A stretch of DNA of 64,000 nt. It comes from Carallia brachiata (Eukaryota > Streptophyta > Magnoliopsida > Malpighiales > Rhizophoraceae). Positions 1-11,812 of this stretch are shown piece by piece. Location of the stretch: NCBI GenBank assembly GCA_021464245.1, contig JADCRB010000047.1, forward strand, positions 1 to 64,000, in the 5' to 3' direction. Position 1 is the first letter of the stretch; each line of letters begins with the position of its first letter. The position numbers and the translations under genes are program-made. The notes beneath the pieces were generated by a model. It was not told where the DNA came from, searched no databases, and saw only the letters and a list, made by a program, of their open reading frames with translations.

Positions 1-1238
1 ATAAGTCAAAATTAATCTATCCTCAGTCTTCTATTTTGCCTTCGAAATATTGAGAACATGACTGGGGCCGATTTCCAGCGACAAGGAGCTATGTTGAATT
101 GTCAATATGGACGGCTGTGCTTTTTAAACCTATATTCGGCGAGGACTTACTCTGCAGAATATTTTATGTGAAATTAAGACATGGATTATAATTTTGGTAA
201 CTCCTCATTGTCATGATACACAACACTTACACCACTGTGTAGACGATGTTTTCACAAAAGAAAAAAGGTTTAAAAGACTGATAAAAATTATACAATTAAA
301 TTAATGACATCTAACATTTTATTGATTTGAAATGAGGGAATTTGCTATTTTTATATAATAACTACCCCCACATTCCTCATTGATTTGCAATTCAGAAAAT
401 GTATACCATTTTTCCTTAGTCTACACATCATGTGTTACCAGAGAAAGGCTAGGTAAGTAAAGAAAAGGGGCAAAAAAGACCTAAAGAATCCCACATAAAT
501 AAAATCAAACATCTCGATGGCCCGAACGAGCAAAGAACACCTATTAAATGGCTAAAACAAAGAACACCAAATCAAAATGGCCAAGATAAGCAAAACACAG
601 TTCCTAAACACGGCCGCCGTTGGGTTCTGAGCTATGGAACGAAGGGCCTGAGGGTCAGCCTACAATACACTGGACTCGCCTCACCCCTTGTTTGGGAAGA
701 GAGAATGTGTGGGGAATCAATGCAAGTGGAATGCAATTGAAATAGAAAGGAAAAATGTTTGTTATTTGGAAGAGAGGAAAGAATGACTAAAAAATTGTGG
801 GGATCATGTGGGCCCCGCCCAAAAGCAATTTTTCCTATTGGGGAAATTGCGTGGAATTTGGCCCTCTCTCTCTCTCTTTTTTGTGTTTTTTTATATTAAA
901 TACATTATTTGTCCCTCATTTTATAATTTTTAATTAAAATTTTTAGAGATAAAACTGATATTATAATATATATATATATCTCTTATTTTTTACTATTTTC
1001 AATTACAACATTTTTAACTTTTTTTTTTTATATTATACTATTTTAAACACAAAAAAATAAAATAGGTTCTTCTCCTCTGACATTCAATCCTTTTATTTTT
1101 ATCCTCTTCCTACTCCTCTTCCCCGCATGCCAAGCAAAGGGATAGCGTCAGCCAACGAGCCCCTTCACTGCTGGTCCCGTCATTGGTCCCAGATGAGCCC
1201 ACTTCCTGCAACGTCTGGGACCATTGTTCTGTCTGTCC
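1..1238. other. Intergenic spacer with one gene relic
   Basis: No gene is supported here. The stretch is AT-rich, with a run of CT dinucleotides near 865-880 and an AT-alternating tract near 965-980. A block at about 517-644 resembles part of the wax-synthase gene at 7736-8798 and is listed separately. The 700-870 stretch has terminal-looking TTGTTTGG motifs common in plant miniature elements, but I could not define its ends. Confidence 0.6.
517..644 (+). pseudogene. Relic of a wax-synthase-like (MBOAT) coding segment
   Basis: Positions 573-644 align by eye with 8083-8154 of the wax-synthase-like gene: shared stretches include AATGGCCAAGATAA, CAGTTCCTAAA and GGTTCTGAG. The matching part of the gene encodes the poorly conserved loop around residues 117-140. 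Directly upstream, 517-572 holds two further imperfect copies of an ATGGCC...CAAAGAACACC motif of about 28 bp. I see no open frame with MBOAT motifs. It is probably a decayed copy or captured fragment; a chance resemblance is less likely because the order of several words is kept. Confidence 0.5.
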
Positions 1239-1874
1239 CATGTCAATTAGAATCGGACCGAATTGGACCGATTGGTTCAATCGATTAAACCGGTGACCGA
1301 TCTTAAGTTCGGTCCGATTTAGTCCTAAAAAAGGGATGCAGAACGGACAGAAAAAAATCGGTTAAAAATCGAAAAAACTGGTAAAAAATCAGACCGATTG
1401 AATCGGTTTAATTTAAATCAAAAAATTTTAAATTATAATTTGACCTAAAATTTTATCTAAATTATAATTAAAATTCTAATTTTAACTAAAAATTTCAACT
1501 TATTCCTCAATTAAAATTTTCAATTTAATTTTTAAAACTAAAAAAATTAATATTTAACCACCATTTATAAATATTATTTTTTTAATTAATTTTTATAAAT
1601 TATATTTTGTTAAATATACTAATTGTAATATTCTTAATGTATGTAAATATTAATATAATTGTTAAAATACACTTTATTTTAAATATTTATCATCATTCTT
1701 ATATAATATAACATTTTATATAATTATATAAACTATATAAAAATTTAATTTTTATATATTTAATATTAAATACCAATTTTTACCGGTTCAACTACGGTTA
1801 TACAAGTCGAACCGGTTGAACCTTGAACTACTAATTTTTCTGATTTAGTGACCGGTTCGTTTCTTAAAACATTG
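1239..1874 (-). mobile_element. Non-autonomous hAT-type DNA transposon, copy 1
   Basis: The 636-bp AT-rich element has ends rich in ACCGGTT and CGGACCG motifs, and is the reverse complement of the element at 16967-17619. The long internal match includes the word AAAATACACTTTATTTTAAA and its neighbours. The outer 8 bp are GTCTGTCC on the left and GTTTGCCC on the right, which agree at 6 of 8 positions and differ only by transitions, as expected of an old hAT target duplication. It has no open reading frame and depends on a transposase encoded elsewhere. Confidence 0.7.
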
Positions 1875-3529
1875 GTTTGCCCTTCTGTGCAAGCTAACGT
1901 GATTCTACCCAAGGTTTAGTATGTAAAAGTTAGATAGCATTCATTCAAATTTTAATTTTAATTTTTAAAAAATAAAATAAAAAAATATTTATCCAGGCAC
2001 AACTTGGTATACCGTTCTCCAAAAAAACAAAAAACACAACAAGGGGAATAAGATTAATTTCCATTAAAATTGAATTAACCACGTGAAGTGGTAGTATAGT
2101 AATAACTCGACGTGATTTTCATATATTTGATTTGGATTCGAGTCCTACGGACAGTGCGTAAAGGTTTTGACTTTTGAAATTGTCCGATTGAACATGACCG
2201 CCGCGTGTCCCTGATTTCAAACTTGTTAACATCGTTTACTCTGACCAAATAATGCTGAAGTAGTGAATCTTTTCTTATGAATAGAGTTAAATGAGGCAGA
2301 CAAATAAGAATGATTTCAACCAAATTTATAAATTTAATAATTAATATACTTACAATAAATTTTTCTTGTTTAAAAAAAAAAAAGAACTCAAAAATTAAAT
2401 GAGTGCAATTGGAAATTTTAAATAGATTTCTCATTATATATATTTATCGTGAGGAAGAGTGTGGTCCATATAAATCGATGACGTATTTAAGATAATCTTT
2501 ACTCCCTTATCCTGGCGATGGGGGGCAGTTATATGGAGACAACAAAGCAGATATTCGTTACAGATATTCCTATACGGGCATTTATTGCAACAAAAGCTAC
2601 ATCTTAATTCTTACATGGCAGATGCTATTTACACGTTAAAATTTTATACACGTAAAAAATAATGATGAAAGCCCACTTTTAATTATTATTTGTGCGTGTA
2701 GGAAGCTTTTTTCTGTGTGAAAATATCAATCCCCTTCTTACATGCACTCACACACACACTTATTGTATGTATATATTGTGTACACGTTTGTATGTATGTA
2801 TGCGTATCTTATAATTTTTCAGATGTAAGAATCGACAGGAAAACTATAGTTCTCATTTTTTATTATATGGTACTTAGAAATAGAGGAAAGGTTGGAGGGC
2901 CAGCAATTATGTTCCGGCCCCCACCGGCATTAGCAGAAAAAAAAAAATCTTTTCTAAAGAAAAAAATAAAATTTAAGATATAACTAGATATTTAGGATAA
3001 TATTAAATATTAATTAAAAGTTAAATTTTAGAAAAAAAAAAGAAAAAAAAAACCCTTACTAATGTAGCATTACCACATCAGATGTGCATCAGACCAAAAA
3101 AAAAATTCATGAATTCCAAAGGATAACAAAATAATCAATTTCTAACAATTAAAAATAATATTACAATTGTGGAGATTGATGCATCCGAAAAAATATATGT
3201 TAGAATCCTTAAGCCCATGACCCAAAAAAAAAAATGACTCGCTTACTTATTTATGGCTTCGTTTTTTTTTTCTTTTAACTTAAAGAATGATATTATAAAA
3301 AAAACTCTAAAAATTTGAATTATATTAAGAAGAGAGAAATCAAGAGTTGAACTTAAGAATTAAGCAAAGAATACTGAGGGCATAAAAAATTTTTACCTTA
3401 ACTCACAAAATTCAGAGGAAAATGATGATAATTAGAGATGAGATTTGTTTTAAGGTTGTTTTGTTTTCTTCTAATCGTCTTCACTCTGCAAGACTTGGAG
3501 GGGCATTGGACGTTAGGACGTTTCGTACA
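1875..3529. other. Intergenic spacer, AT-rich
   Basis: No gene is supported. It contains poly(A) and poly(T) tracts, CA/GT-alternating DNA near 2745-2765 and a SINE-like tRNA-derived motif near 2077-2180 (listed separately). Short open frames here are low-complexity and lack homology-like motifs. Confidence 0.55.
2077..2180 (+). repeat. Possible tRNA-derived SINE fragment
   Basis: GGATTCGAGTCC at 2134-2145 fits the RNA polymerase III B box, and a degenerate A-box-like GTGAAGTGGTAG lies about 50 bp upstream. No clear poly(A) tail or target duplication was found. The sequence after the B box (CCTACGGACAG) resembles the same position of the candidate at 12820-12925. Low-copy chance matches to a B box are common, so this stays tentative. 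Confidence 0.35.
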
Positions 3530-4780
3530 GGGATAAAGGTCAATTTTGACTAAAATTTTTATTAATTTATTAATTTTTATCTATTATGATTTTTTATGTG
3601 AAAATCGACCTATTATATTATCACTATTATAATAATTTTACCAAATCATTACTTTAACCGTTAAATTGACTGACATGATAATTAACAGAGTGCCATGTCA
3701 GTTAACTTCTCCCCCACTAATTATCACGTCACCAAATAATGATGACGTGACATAAAAGTCAATTTTATCTAAAATTTATGGCATTTGTTAATTTTTATCC
3801 ATAATATTTTTTGTGAAAACTGGTACAAAACGATTTCTCCGTCGCAAAATTATACTTAATCGTCAATTTTTTCGTAATCACGATGACATGGCAGCTGATA
3901 GAGCGCCACGTCAGTAAAGTTGTGCCCAATCAGCTATCGCGTCATCTCAAGTGCTGCCACGTCATCAACAAAGTGATAATGTGATTTTTTTTATTTTTCA
4001 AAAATCTAAAAAAAAGATTTTTAAAATATGTTGATATTTAATTAAAAATAAACTTTATTTAATTTTCTAAAAAAAAATCAGTTTAATGAAAAACTAAAAA
4101 AGGAATTCAATTTAAAATCAATTTTACTTAATAAAATCAAAACCTTCAAATCCAAAACTTTTCTAAAGTTAATTTTATCTAATAAAATCAAAATTTTTCA
4201 AATCCAAAATCCTTCAAGCGTTAATTATTTTTATTTTAAACCTTTCATTAAATTGAGTAATTTTTTTGTTAAAAAAATTAAAATAAGTTCATTTTTAATT
4301 AAATATTAACATATTTTGAAATTATTTTTTTAGATTTTTGAAAAATAAAAACTGTCATATCATCAAGTTGAGATGACGTGGCTGTTGATTAGGCATAAAT
4401 TTGTTGATGTAGTGTTCCGTCAGTTGCCACAGTGTAATTGACAGAAAAATTAACAGTTGTGTATAATTGTGTAAAAGAGAAAACCTTTTATACTGATTTT
4501 CATAAAAAAAAAAACGTTATGGGTAAAAATCAACAAATTACATAGTTTTGAGTAAATTTGATCTTTATGCTATGTCATTATTATTTTATGACGTGGCAAT
4601 TAGCGGGAGTGAAGTTGGCTGACGTGGTACTCCGTTAATTGTCACGTCAGCAACTTAAGTTAAAGTAACGATTAGGTAAAACTATTATAATGGAGATAAC
4701 AGAGTTGATTGATTTTCACACAAAAAATATAATAAATAAAAATTATGACAAAGATTTTAGATAAAATTGACCTTTATCCC
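3530..4780. mobile_element. Long palindromic (foldback, MULE-like) element
   Basis: The ends are inverted: GGGATAAAGGTCAATTTT on the left is mirrored by AAAATTGACCTTTATCCC on the right. The inverted match continues inward for most of each arm, including CACGTCA/TGACGTG blocks and a mirrored AAAAATCTAAAAAAA core, so about 600 bp on each side can pair. The centre, near 4100-4210, holds a direct repeat of an AATAAAATCAAAA..TTCAAATCCAAAA unit. Flanking 9-mers TTTCGTACA and TTTTATATA match at 6 of 9, all differences being C/T or G/A transitions. No coding sequence was seen. A Mutator-like origin is inferred from terminal length and the 9-bp flanks. Confidence 0.75.
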
Positions 4781-5290
4781 TTTTATATATGGTTTTTATC
4801 TTTTTTCAAACGTGGAGATATGTTTAAATAGGAGGATGTTTGCTTATTGATTATGTACTAAAATTTAAAAATTTAAGAGTTAGTTAAATTAAAGATAATG
4901 ATAAGAAAGAAGAGACGTCAATTGAAAAAAAAAAAAAGTAGGAATAAAAATATGAAAGTCAAATTTTAATATAAATTAATAAAATTAATATCATAATTTG
5001 AAGTACATCATACTTTATTTTTTATTTCAACGGAGATAGTTGCCCCAATTGCCAATCATGTGGCTCCGCCACTGGTTGTCGTTGGGAAAACTGCTGAGAC
5101 TGAAAGCATCTTTGTGTGAGAGAAAGCTGATTATTGTCACATTTCCCAAATCCAATAGCAAATTAATGCAAAAACAAATTTGTGAAGAAAAGTACATCTG
5201 ATTACAATTCCTGAGAGTCGCTATTTAAATAAGTGCATGCTATATAATTAATGCATATCTTAACCTTTTATAGTAACATTCTATTTAATG

Positions 5291-5400
5291 GTTGGCCAAA
5301 CGGTAGTTTGAGAGAAAGCTGCTCTAAGGGGTCCCGAGTTCAAGCCAAATAAATTCCAAAGTCATCAATTTTCGTTTTTGTTTTTGTGAGAAATTTTTTC
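5291..5400 (+). repeat. Possible tRNA-derived SINE fragment
   Basis: TTGGCCAAACGG at 5292-5303 resembles a polymerase III A box, and GAGTTCAAGCC at 5336-5346 fits the B box, at tRNA-like spacing. A T-rich tract follows. No target duplication was found. It does not fold as a functional tRNA by eye. Confidence 0.4.
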
Positions 5401-6798
5401 GTCCATGTTTTCTCGAGAACTTGATGACATTTAAAAAGCCAAAAACCCTGCATGCATTAATGCATACATGTTGTAAATTGGTTTTTTACCAAAAAATAAT
5501 TGAATAATCCTGCAAAATTCCAGTATTACCTTTCAAGCTGAATGGAGAGTTGCATCATTTACCGCTTCTACAACCTCCTAATTTTGATCAATCTAATCTA
5601 GTAATATGCTATCGAATTTTTTTTTACTTGAAATGCTAAATTAATTGATAAGATAAGGTGTAGAGGTCCTCGTTAATTAATTTATGTTAAAATTTATTAA
5701 TTAAAAAATACAAATAACATTCGTTACTCTTTAACTTTTTTACAGTTAATTATTTCGTCTAAAATTCAAAATTTAGTTTAAAACAACTCCTATACGTATT
5801 AAATTGTGTCTTATTGGTAGTTGATCTTTAACTTTGCTTGATCGACGCTCTCTCCATTTTGGTGTCTAGATTGCCATGATTAACATCAACAAAACAAACT
5901 CTATACGGTCGACCCTTTATTCCGAATCCGAGGACAATTCATCGGTGGTGGGCACAACATGCACATGCTGCGGTGAAAAGTAGAAAATGCCAATCCTCCA
6001 CATAAGAATGCCGCAAATCACAGGGAAATATCAACGGTTTGAATTCAGTTTCATTTTGACGTGAAGATGATCAGAAAGAATCTTAGACCATTGACATTTA
6101 CCTCTGTTCATTATTGACCACACAGACATCGGGTGGTGGTCCACTTTTGTCAAATTATCACTAAATGGCAACTTTTTTCATTATAACTACTTGTTAAAGG
6201 ACAACAACCCTCAAAATCCCGCGTCCCATTTCTTTATAGAACGTGATGCTTATTGATCGGCAATTATTTTGGCGTCCTTCTCATGGGTCCATTTGTTCTT
6301 TATTCTTTCTTTTTCATGTATTATTACTACCAAGGCATTGATTTGGTTTTGCAAACCGAATTAATCCGGCAGTCGAATATTGAATCTGTAACATAAAGTT
6401 AAATTAATTTGGTTTTCTAATTTAACCAGAGAAAAAAGTCACAAAAAAAAAAAAAATTGGTTGCACCAGCTCGGTTCGAAAAATAGTGAACCGGTAACGT
6501 CAATATTAAAAGTTTTTTTTTTTTTTTTTTCCCAAAAAATTGTATCTAATTATATTATTTTGTTTTGGAATACTTATAGATAAATATTAACTAACTTTTT
6601 ATTTATAATTATATAATATGAATAGATTACCGAAAAAAATTATATAATATGAATATACTAATTATTTTTTAGAAAACAAGATTTAATCCATTGGTGCGAT
6701 TGGAATAATAATGGTCGGACCGTTAATCCTATGAACCAAATCCCAAGCTCGGGTAGGTTTGATCCGAGTTTAAAAATTATGGTGTATACATTCACAAA

Positions 6799-6892
6799 GT
6801 ACTGAATTGATGCACACATCAACCGCCTGATCAAGAGATCATAACGTACTGTATTGATGTACACATCAACTGCCTGATCAAGAGATCATAAC
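6799..6892 (+). repeat. 47-bp tandem duplication with palindromic core
   Basis: Two adjacent 47-bp units, 6799-6845 and 6846-6892, both begin GTACTG and end AGAGATCATAAC. They differ at three positions. Each contains a near-palindrome of the type TTGATGTACACATCAA, and a third partial start (GTACAGTCTTGATG) follows at 6893. It lies about 850 bp upstream of the wax-synthase-like gene. A regulatory role is not shown. Confidence 0.85.
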
Positions 6893-7598
6893 GTACAGTC
6901 TTGATGAAATCAAATTGTCGGTGCTCATCTTCACACAAAATGCATGCATGACATGTAATTCCCTGTGATTTTTGTGAACATTATTTTTTAAAAAAACAAT
7001 TATTTTACCTGGTGATCAAAAAGGGGTCCCTACAGCAAAGAAACAAAAACGGGAAATGACCATTAGTGGAACTATCAATGCAGAAATTCTCCACTTATGT
7101 CATGCAAGCAAAACAAAAGTCATGTCAGAAAATACTAAAATTTACCATCCGTCCGTTTCCCTTTGGCATTTCCGGTTCACTTCATTTTTTTCGATAGTTG
7201 AAATTCGGAAAAAGAAAAAAAAAACACTTGTGAGGCCGGCAAAGAAGGAAATAGAAAAAACGGAAAAAAAAAACCGCGTTACTATTTTCTACGCTCAAAT
7301 CCATCAATTACTAAAAGAATTATTTGAGCTAAGTTAAACGGAACAACAGTTAGACAAATAATTTAAAAATGTAGTGAGTACACAGTAATGTAAATAGTTA
7401 AATCTTAAATTATATATTAAATTTTAAAGAATTAAATAAATTATTAAATATCTCTCAATTAATTGTATGTTTGATTAAATACGTGCCTACGTAACTTTAC
7501 TCTAAATTAGATCAAAGTAGCTACCTTTGAGAAATTTGGTACAACCATTCACCTTGTGGTTTCCACATAGAGAAAACATCAATGTTTCCACACACACA

Positions 7599-7606
7599 TA
7601 TATATA
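7599..7606 (+). promoter_or_regulatory. Candidate TATA box for the wax-synthase-like gene
   Basis: TATATATA sits 130 bp upstream of the ATG at 7736, inside a short CA-then-TA alternating stretch. The position fits a promoter with a 5' leader of about 100 bp. It could equally be part of a microsatellite. Confidence 0.35.
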
Positions 7607-7735
7607 CATCCTTGGATTGACTTCATTAAATTATTAATCAGTCCAAAACCGCTAGATTTTTCTTGTGTTAAAAGCTCTTTTCTTCATTTCTCTCCTAACG
7701 TTAGTGCAAAGAGAAAGCAAAAAGAAAAAAGAAAA

Positions 7736-8798
7736 ATGGAAGGAGAAATATACAGCTTCCTCAAGGTGTCCCTCTTGGTCATTGTCTCACTCACATACTG
7801 CTTTGCCCTTGAAAAAATCATCCCAAAAGGGCCCAAAAGACTCCTTTGTGTGCTACCAGTTATGTGCTTTTTTCTTGCAGTGCCTCTCAGTTACTCTTCT
7901 TTTCATCTACGGGGCATCACAGCTTTCTTCTTAGCTTGGCTCGCCAACTTCAAGCTCTTGCTTTTCGCTTATGGAAAAGGCCCTTTATCCTCCTCTAATC
8001 CACCGCTCTCTCTGGCCCTTTTCGCGGCTGTTGCTTCCTTGCCCATCAAAATCCAACAATCCCAGCATCAAAATTCACATGCAAATGGCCAAGATAAACA
8101 AAACCCAGTTCCTAAAATATCCCAAAAATCGGTTCTGAGTTATGCAAGGAAAGTTGTAATTTATGCTTTGTTGGTACGTCTATGTGACTATAGGGAACAT
8201 ATTCATCCAAATATTGTCTTATTCTTATATTGTTTACAGACATTTTTTTCCTTGAAATATCGCTAGCCATGGCGGGCTACCTGGCTCAGGCTTTGTTGGA
8301 TTCGAGCTCGAGCCACAGTTCAACAAGCCCTACCTCTCGAGCTCACTCCAAGACTTTTGGGGCAGAAGGTGGAACCTTATGGTTAGTAGTATTTTGCGAC
8401 CGACCGTATACGAACCGGTCCGCAGAACCTTTACGGGTCTCATCGGTCGGAAGCCGGCTCAGCTCGCTGCGATTTTCGGGACTTTCGTCGTGTCGGGTGT
8501 CATGCACGAGCTGATTTTCTCGTACTTGGGGGGCGTGTGGCCCACGTGGGAGGTCATTTGGTACTTTCTGCTCCACGGCGCGTGTATGGTGGCGGAGGTT
8601 GCCGTGAAGAATGCGATTAACGACAGGTGGCGGTTGCCGAGGTTGATATCGACTCCCTTGGCCGTTGGATTCGTGTTGGTCACCGGCTACTGGATGTTCT
8701 TGCCGCCATTAATTCGGTATGGAGTTTTTGATAAAGGTTTGAAGGAGTACGCCGAGTTCCGGGAGTTTCTGATGAACGGCTGGTCGGATCGGTCGTGA
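7736..8798 (+). CDS. Wax-synthase-like O-acyltransferase (MBOAT family), two apparent frameshifts
   Basis: Likely a long-chain-alcohol O-fatty-acyltransferase, an ER membrane enzyme that joins fatty alcohol and acyl-CoA into wax ester. The gene appears intronless and would encode 354 residues, normal for the family. The N-terminal two thirds are several hydrophobic segments. The family block SLQDFWGRRWNLM ends near residue 216, and SGVMHELIFSYL carries the probable catalytic histidine near residue 258. The reading frame shifts twice, each time by one missing base: in the T run at 8241-8247 and in TTGTTGGATTC near 8295-8300. Adding one base at each site gives an unbroken frame. I read this as assembly error rather than gene death, but a recent pseudogene cannot be excluded. 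A relic of a related gene lies at 517-644. Confidence 0.85.
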
Positions 8799-10470
8799 TA
8801 ACCTTTTTCAACGCATCTAACGGCTGGCAAACTTCCTAAATTCTCTGCCGTTAAAATTGGTGATTTGATGATTGTTGACCATGCTTGTTAGCATTCACAG
8901 CCTTTCTCATTTTCTTTCTCGTTTTGTCTGAAAAAAAAAAAAAAAAAGACTCCGATTTCATCACGCCATCACTTATTTTCAAGGGATACCTATCATTTTT
9001 AGGCTATTGATGTATATTTTGAGTTACAAAAATGTTTTATTTTAGTCTTTTTTATTATTATAAATAAATAGTAATAAAGTGATATAAATATTTATGAAAA
9101 TTTAAAAAAATATATAAATTATCAAATATTATTATATGAACGACATATTTTTTTGTTATTATTTAAAATTAAGTAATATAATGAGATTTATTTAGTAATT
9201 AATGTTCTTATTTTAGTCATTAAAAAAAAAAAAGAAATAGGGTGACAACTGATATTGTATTTCACTAGAAAGAATTGTGTTAGCCATGCATACTATAATT
9301 AATGTGGACTAAAGATAAATATCTCAAAAATGGTGTTATAAAATATTTTAAGATATATAATTATAAAAAGAATTATTTATTTTTAAAATTATTAAACAAA
9401 AAAAATTGATATTTCTTTTCATAATTACACATTTTAGAATGTTTTATATTTTTTTTTCTTTTTTGACCTAATTTTTATATTCAACTCTCAGAATAATGGA
9501 GTCTCTTACAATCTGCTTTATTTAACGGAGCCGCTTTCCACGTACCTAGGAAAATTATTTTTAGATCGAAACAAGACAAAAGCTAGAAGAACAAGAAATC
9601 GCCTGCCTGACATGATAATCACAATGACAAACACATTTCTTTTTTATTCGGCAAAAAAAAAGAGAAAAAAAAAAAAAAAGGTGATATCATACAAGAAAGA
9701 ACATTGCCCTTATTTAAAGGGTAAACTCTGTTGAACATCTTTTTAAAAGTTTGAACCCAAAACTCGTAGATTGATAATAAATAATTTCTATTACTTAGAC
9801 CTTACGATGGGCAGTGACAAAAATGTCTTTAATCTGATCAAGAAAAAGTCCAAGCAAAGATGAGAATAAACTTTGAACGAATTTAGATTTGGGTCTTAGG
9901 ACTAATGTGAACCTATGATCAATAACAGGGTTGGAATTCGAATTAAATTATCTATGTCAGGTCTCATATTTATATAGGTCATAATTAGATTCACAGGCAG
10001 ACACCCAAGTATATCGCGTCACAATGTCAAACTGCAAATTTTGCTTTCCAACTGCAAAATAACAAAATATATAAAATTGAAATATTATATTGGAGGAGGA
10101 CAATTAATAGTTTTCAGGTTTTTGCTTTAATGTTATTAGAGAAAAAATCAAAAGGAAACCCAGCTAGTATTTGCAAAAGACTAGTCTTTCTTTGCCCACG
10201 CTGAGGTTTGCAAAAGACTGGTCACTTTCAATTTTGGCTGGCTTCTTCTTTCTTCGCACCAATGTTTGGTTCAAAATAATTGCAAACAGTCATGAGGTTT
10301 TATTGTCTCTCGTTCTTTTCCTCTTTCATTTCCGTCTAGAACCCACCAATCATTCAATCGTAATCACAGAGACGGCGATATTGAATTGAATAAAATCAAT
10401 TTCCATAATACATTACAAGCACAGTGCTGCCCTACCCCAACCAGGTGGCCTAATAGATTAACACCAAATG

Positions 10471-10526
10471 TTGTTCTCGTTCTTTTTTTTTTTTTTTTTT
10501 GATAGAACAATATTGTTCTCGTTCTT
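10471..10526 (-). mobile_element. Tiny retro-insertion scar: poly(T) between 14-bp direct repeats
   Basis: TTGTTCTCGTTCTT occurs at 10471-10484 and again at 10513-10526. Between the copies is a T run plus the 12-base GATAGAACAATA. A homopolymer flanked by a 14-bp direct repeat is what target-primed reverse transcription leaves when almost only the poly(A) tail is inserted (minus orientation here). The source element cannot be named. Confidence 0.65.
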
Positions 10527-11139
10527 AATCTGATTAATGTTGAGTTCCATAATTATGCAGATCATAGAACTAGCCCAATGTAAATATTCACTGATTTTGT
10601 TACATGGTTATTAGAATTGGTTCCCTATGCGTTTTTGTTGTTGAGTCTTTGGTTAGCGGAAGCAAACGATAAAGCTACACAATATTAGCTATTTTGAGGG
10701 AAAAAATGATAAGCAATTATAATTTTTTTATTAATTGACTAAAGCTGAGATTCAAACTTCATACTTTCAATATTTTAATATCAGTAAATTAGATATATTA
10801 CTATTATTTTTTTGGTCTTTGTAAACTAGATATTATTAATAATTAGAACAGCCTTATAAGGTGGGAAAAATAATTTTGTGGTTGGCCTATTCTCCATAAT
10901 TGTAAACCATCTCCATCAAGACACCAGGAAAAAAAAAAAAAAAATTTGTGGTTCGACATTAACAAGGAGCCAATAACGAACAGAAATATATCCTGGGCTT
11001 GGGGTTATCGTTTTTTGTTCAAATTCCAGCCCGGCCCGGATGATGACAAATTCTGGTATTGTAAAACGAACATTCGCCGAGATTGGGCGAAGCAGTAATG
11101 GTCGGTCACTGCTTTTAATGTCATAATAATAATCGAGTA

Positions 11140-11285
11140 TTTATTCAACTGATTGAGTGGTTGTCTCTCAATCAGTAAGTATGAGATTCAAATCCCACTA
11201 AACTTTACTTCCTCCTCTCTAAATGTCCAATAAGACTCTTGTAGATTAAAAAAAAATAATAATCAAACAAAAAAAAAAAAAAAAA
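11140..11285 (+). repeat. Possible SINE with A-rich tail
   Basis: An A-box-like TGATTGAGTGG at 11150-11160 and a good B box, GAGATTCAAATCC at 11183-11195, are followed by a C/T-rich segment and an A-rich tail to about 11285. This is the order expected of a tRNA-derived SINE. No target duplication was identified. Confidence 0.45.
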
Positions 11286-11774
11286 CAAACGATAACCCTC
11301 GAGCAACAATTACGGTTCTAGGTGTAATCAATTCAAGAATGCCGTTAACGGCCCGTTAGCAATAAATAAAATATAAATTAGCATTTATATTTATGTAATT
11401 AAATTTATAATATTCAAATAAAAATGAATGGAAAAGTAGGTAGTCGGTAATTAATAAACTTATTACTCCACAAATTAAAATTGACGTCTGTAAATAAAAA
11501 AAAAAGCAACATTTATTTTTAATCCGTTAGAATCACAAATAGAATATATAACATCTAGGAAAAAGCCAAAATATGATTTCACGTCTTTTTTTTTTTTTTT
11601 ACGTAGAATAGAGAGAGAAATTTAATTAATAGTGAGTTCTAAAATTTAAATTTTATATCTCACACTAAACTTTGGTAAGTTGACAACTAATTTTAAAATT
11701 ATAGAATTTAATATTGAAAAAATGTTCAAATAATTTTCAAAGAATGAAAAAGAAAATATAAAAAGAATAAAAAT

Positions 11775-11812
11775 TATATATATATATATATATAGACACA
11801 CACACACACATG
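11775..11812 (+). repeat. Compound (TA)n-(CA)n microsatellite
   Basis: An uninterrupted TA-alternating block passes directly into a CA-alternating block. It lies in gene-free DNA. It is a plain simple-sequence repeat. Confidence 0.9.

Larger units (their letters stand above)
4781..7598. other. Intergenic spacer upstream of the wax-synthase-like gene
   Basis: No gene is supported. Contents noted: a SINE-like motif at 5291-5400, a 47-bp tandem duplication at 6799-6892, and ACCGGT/TCGGTTC fragments near 6360-6500 that look like terminal debris of the hAT-type family at 1239 and 16967. The last 300 bp should hold the promoter of the 7736 gene. Confidence 0.5.
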
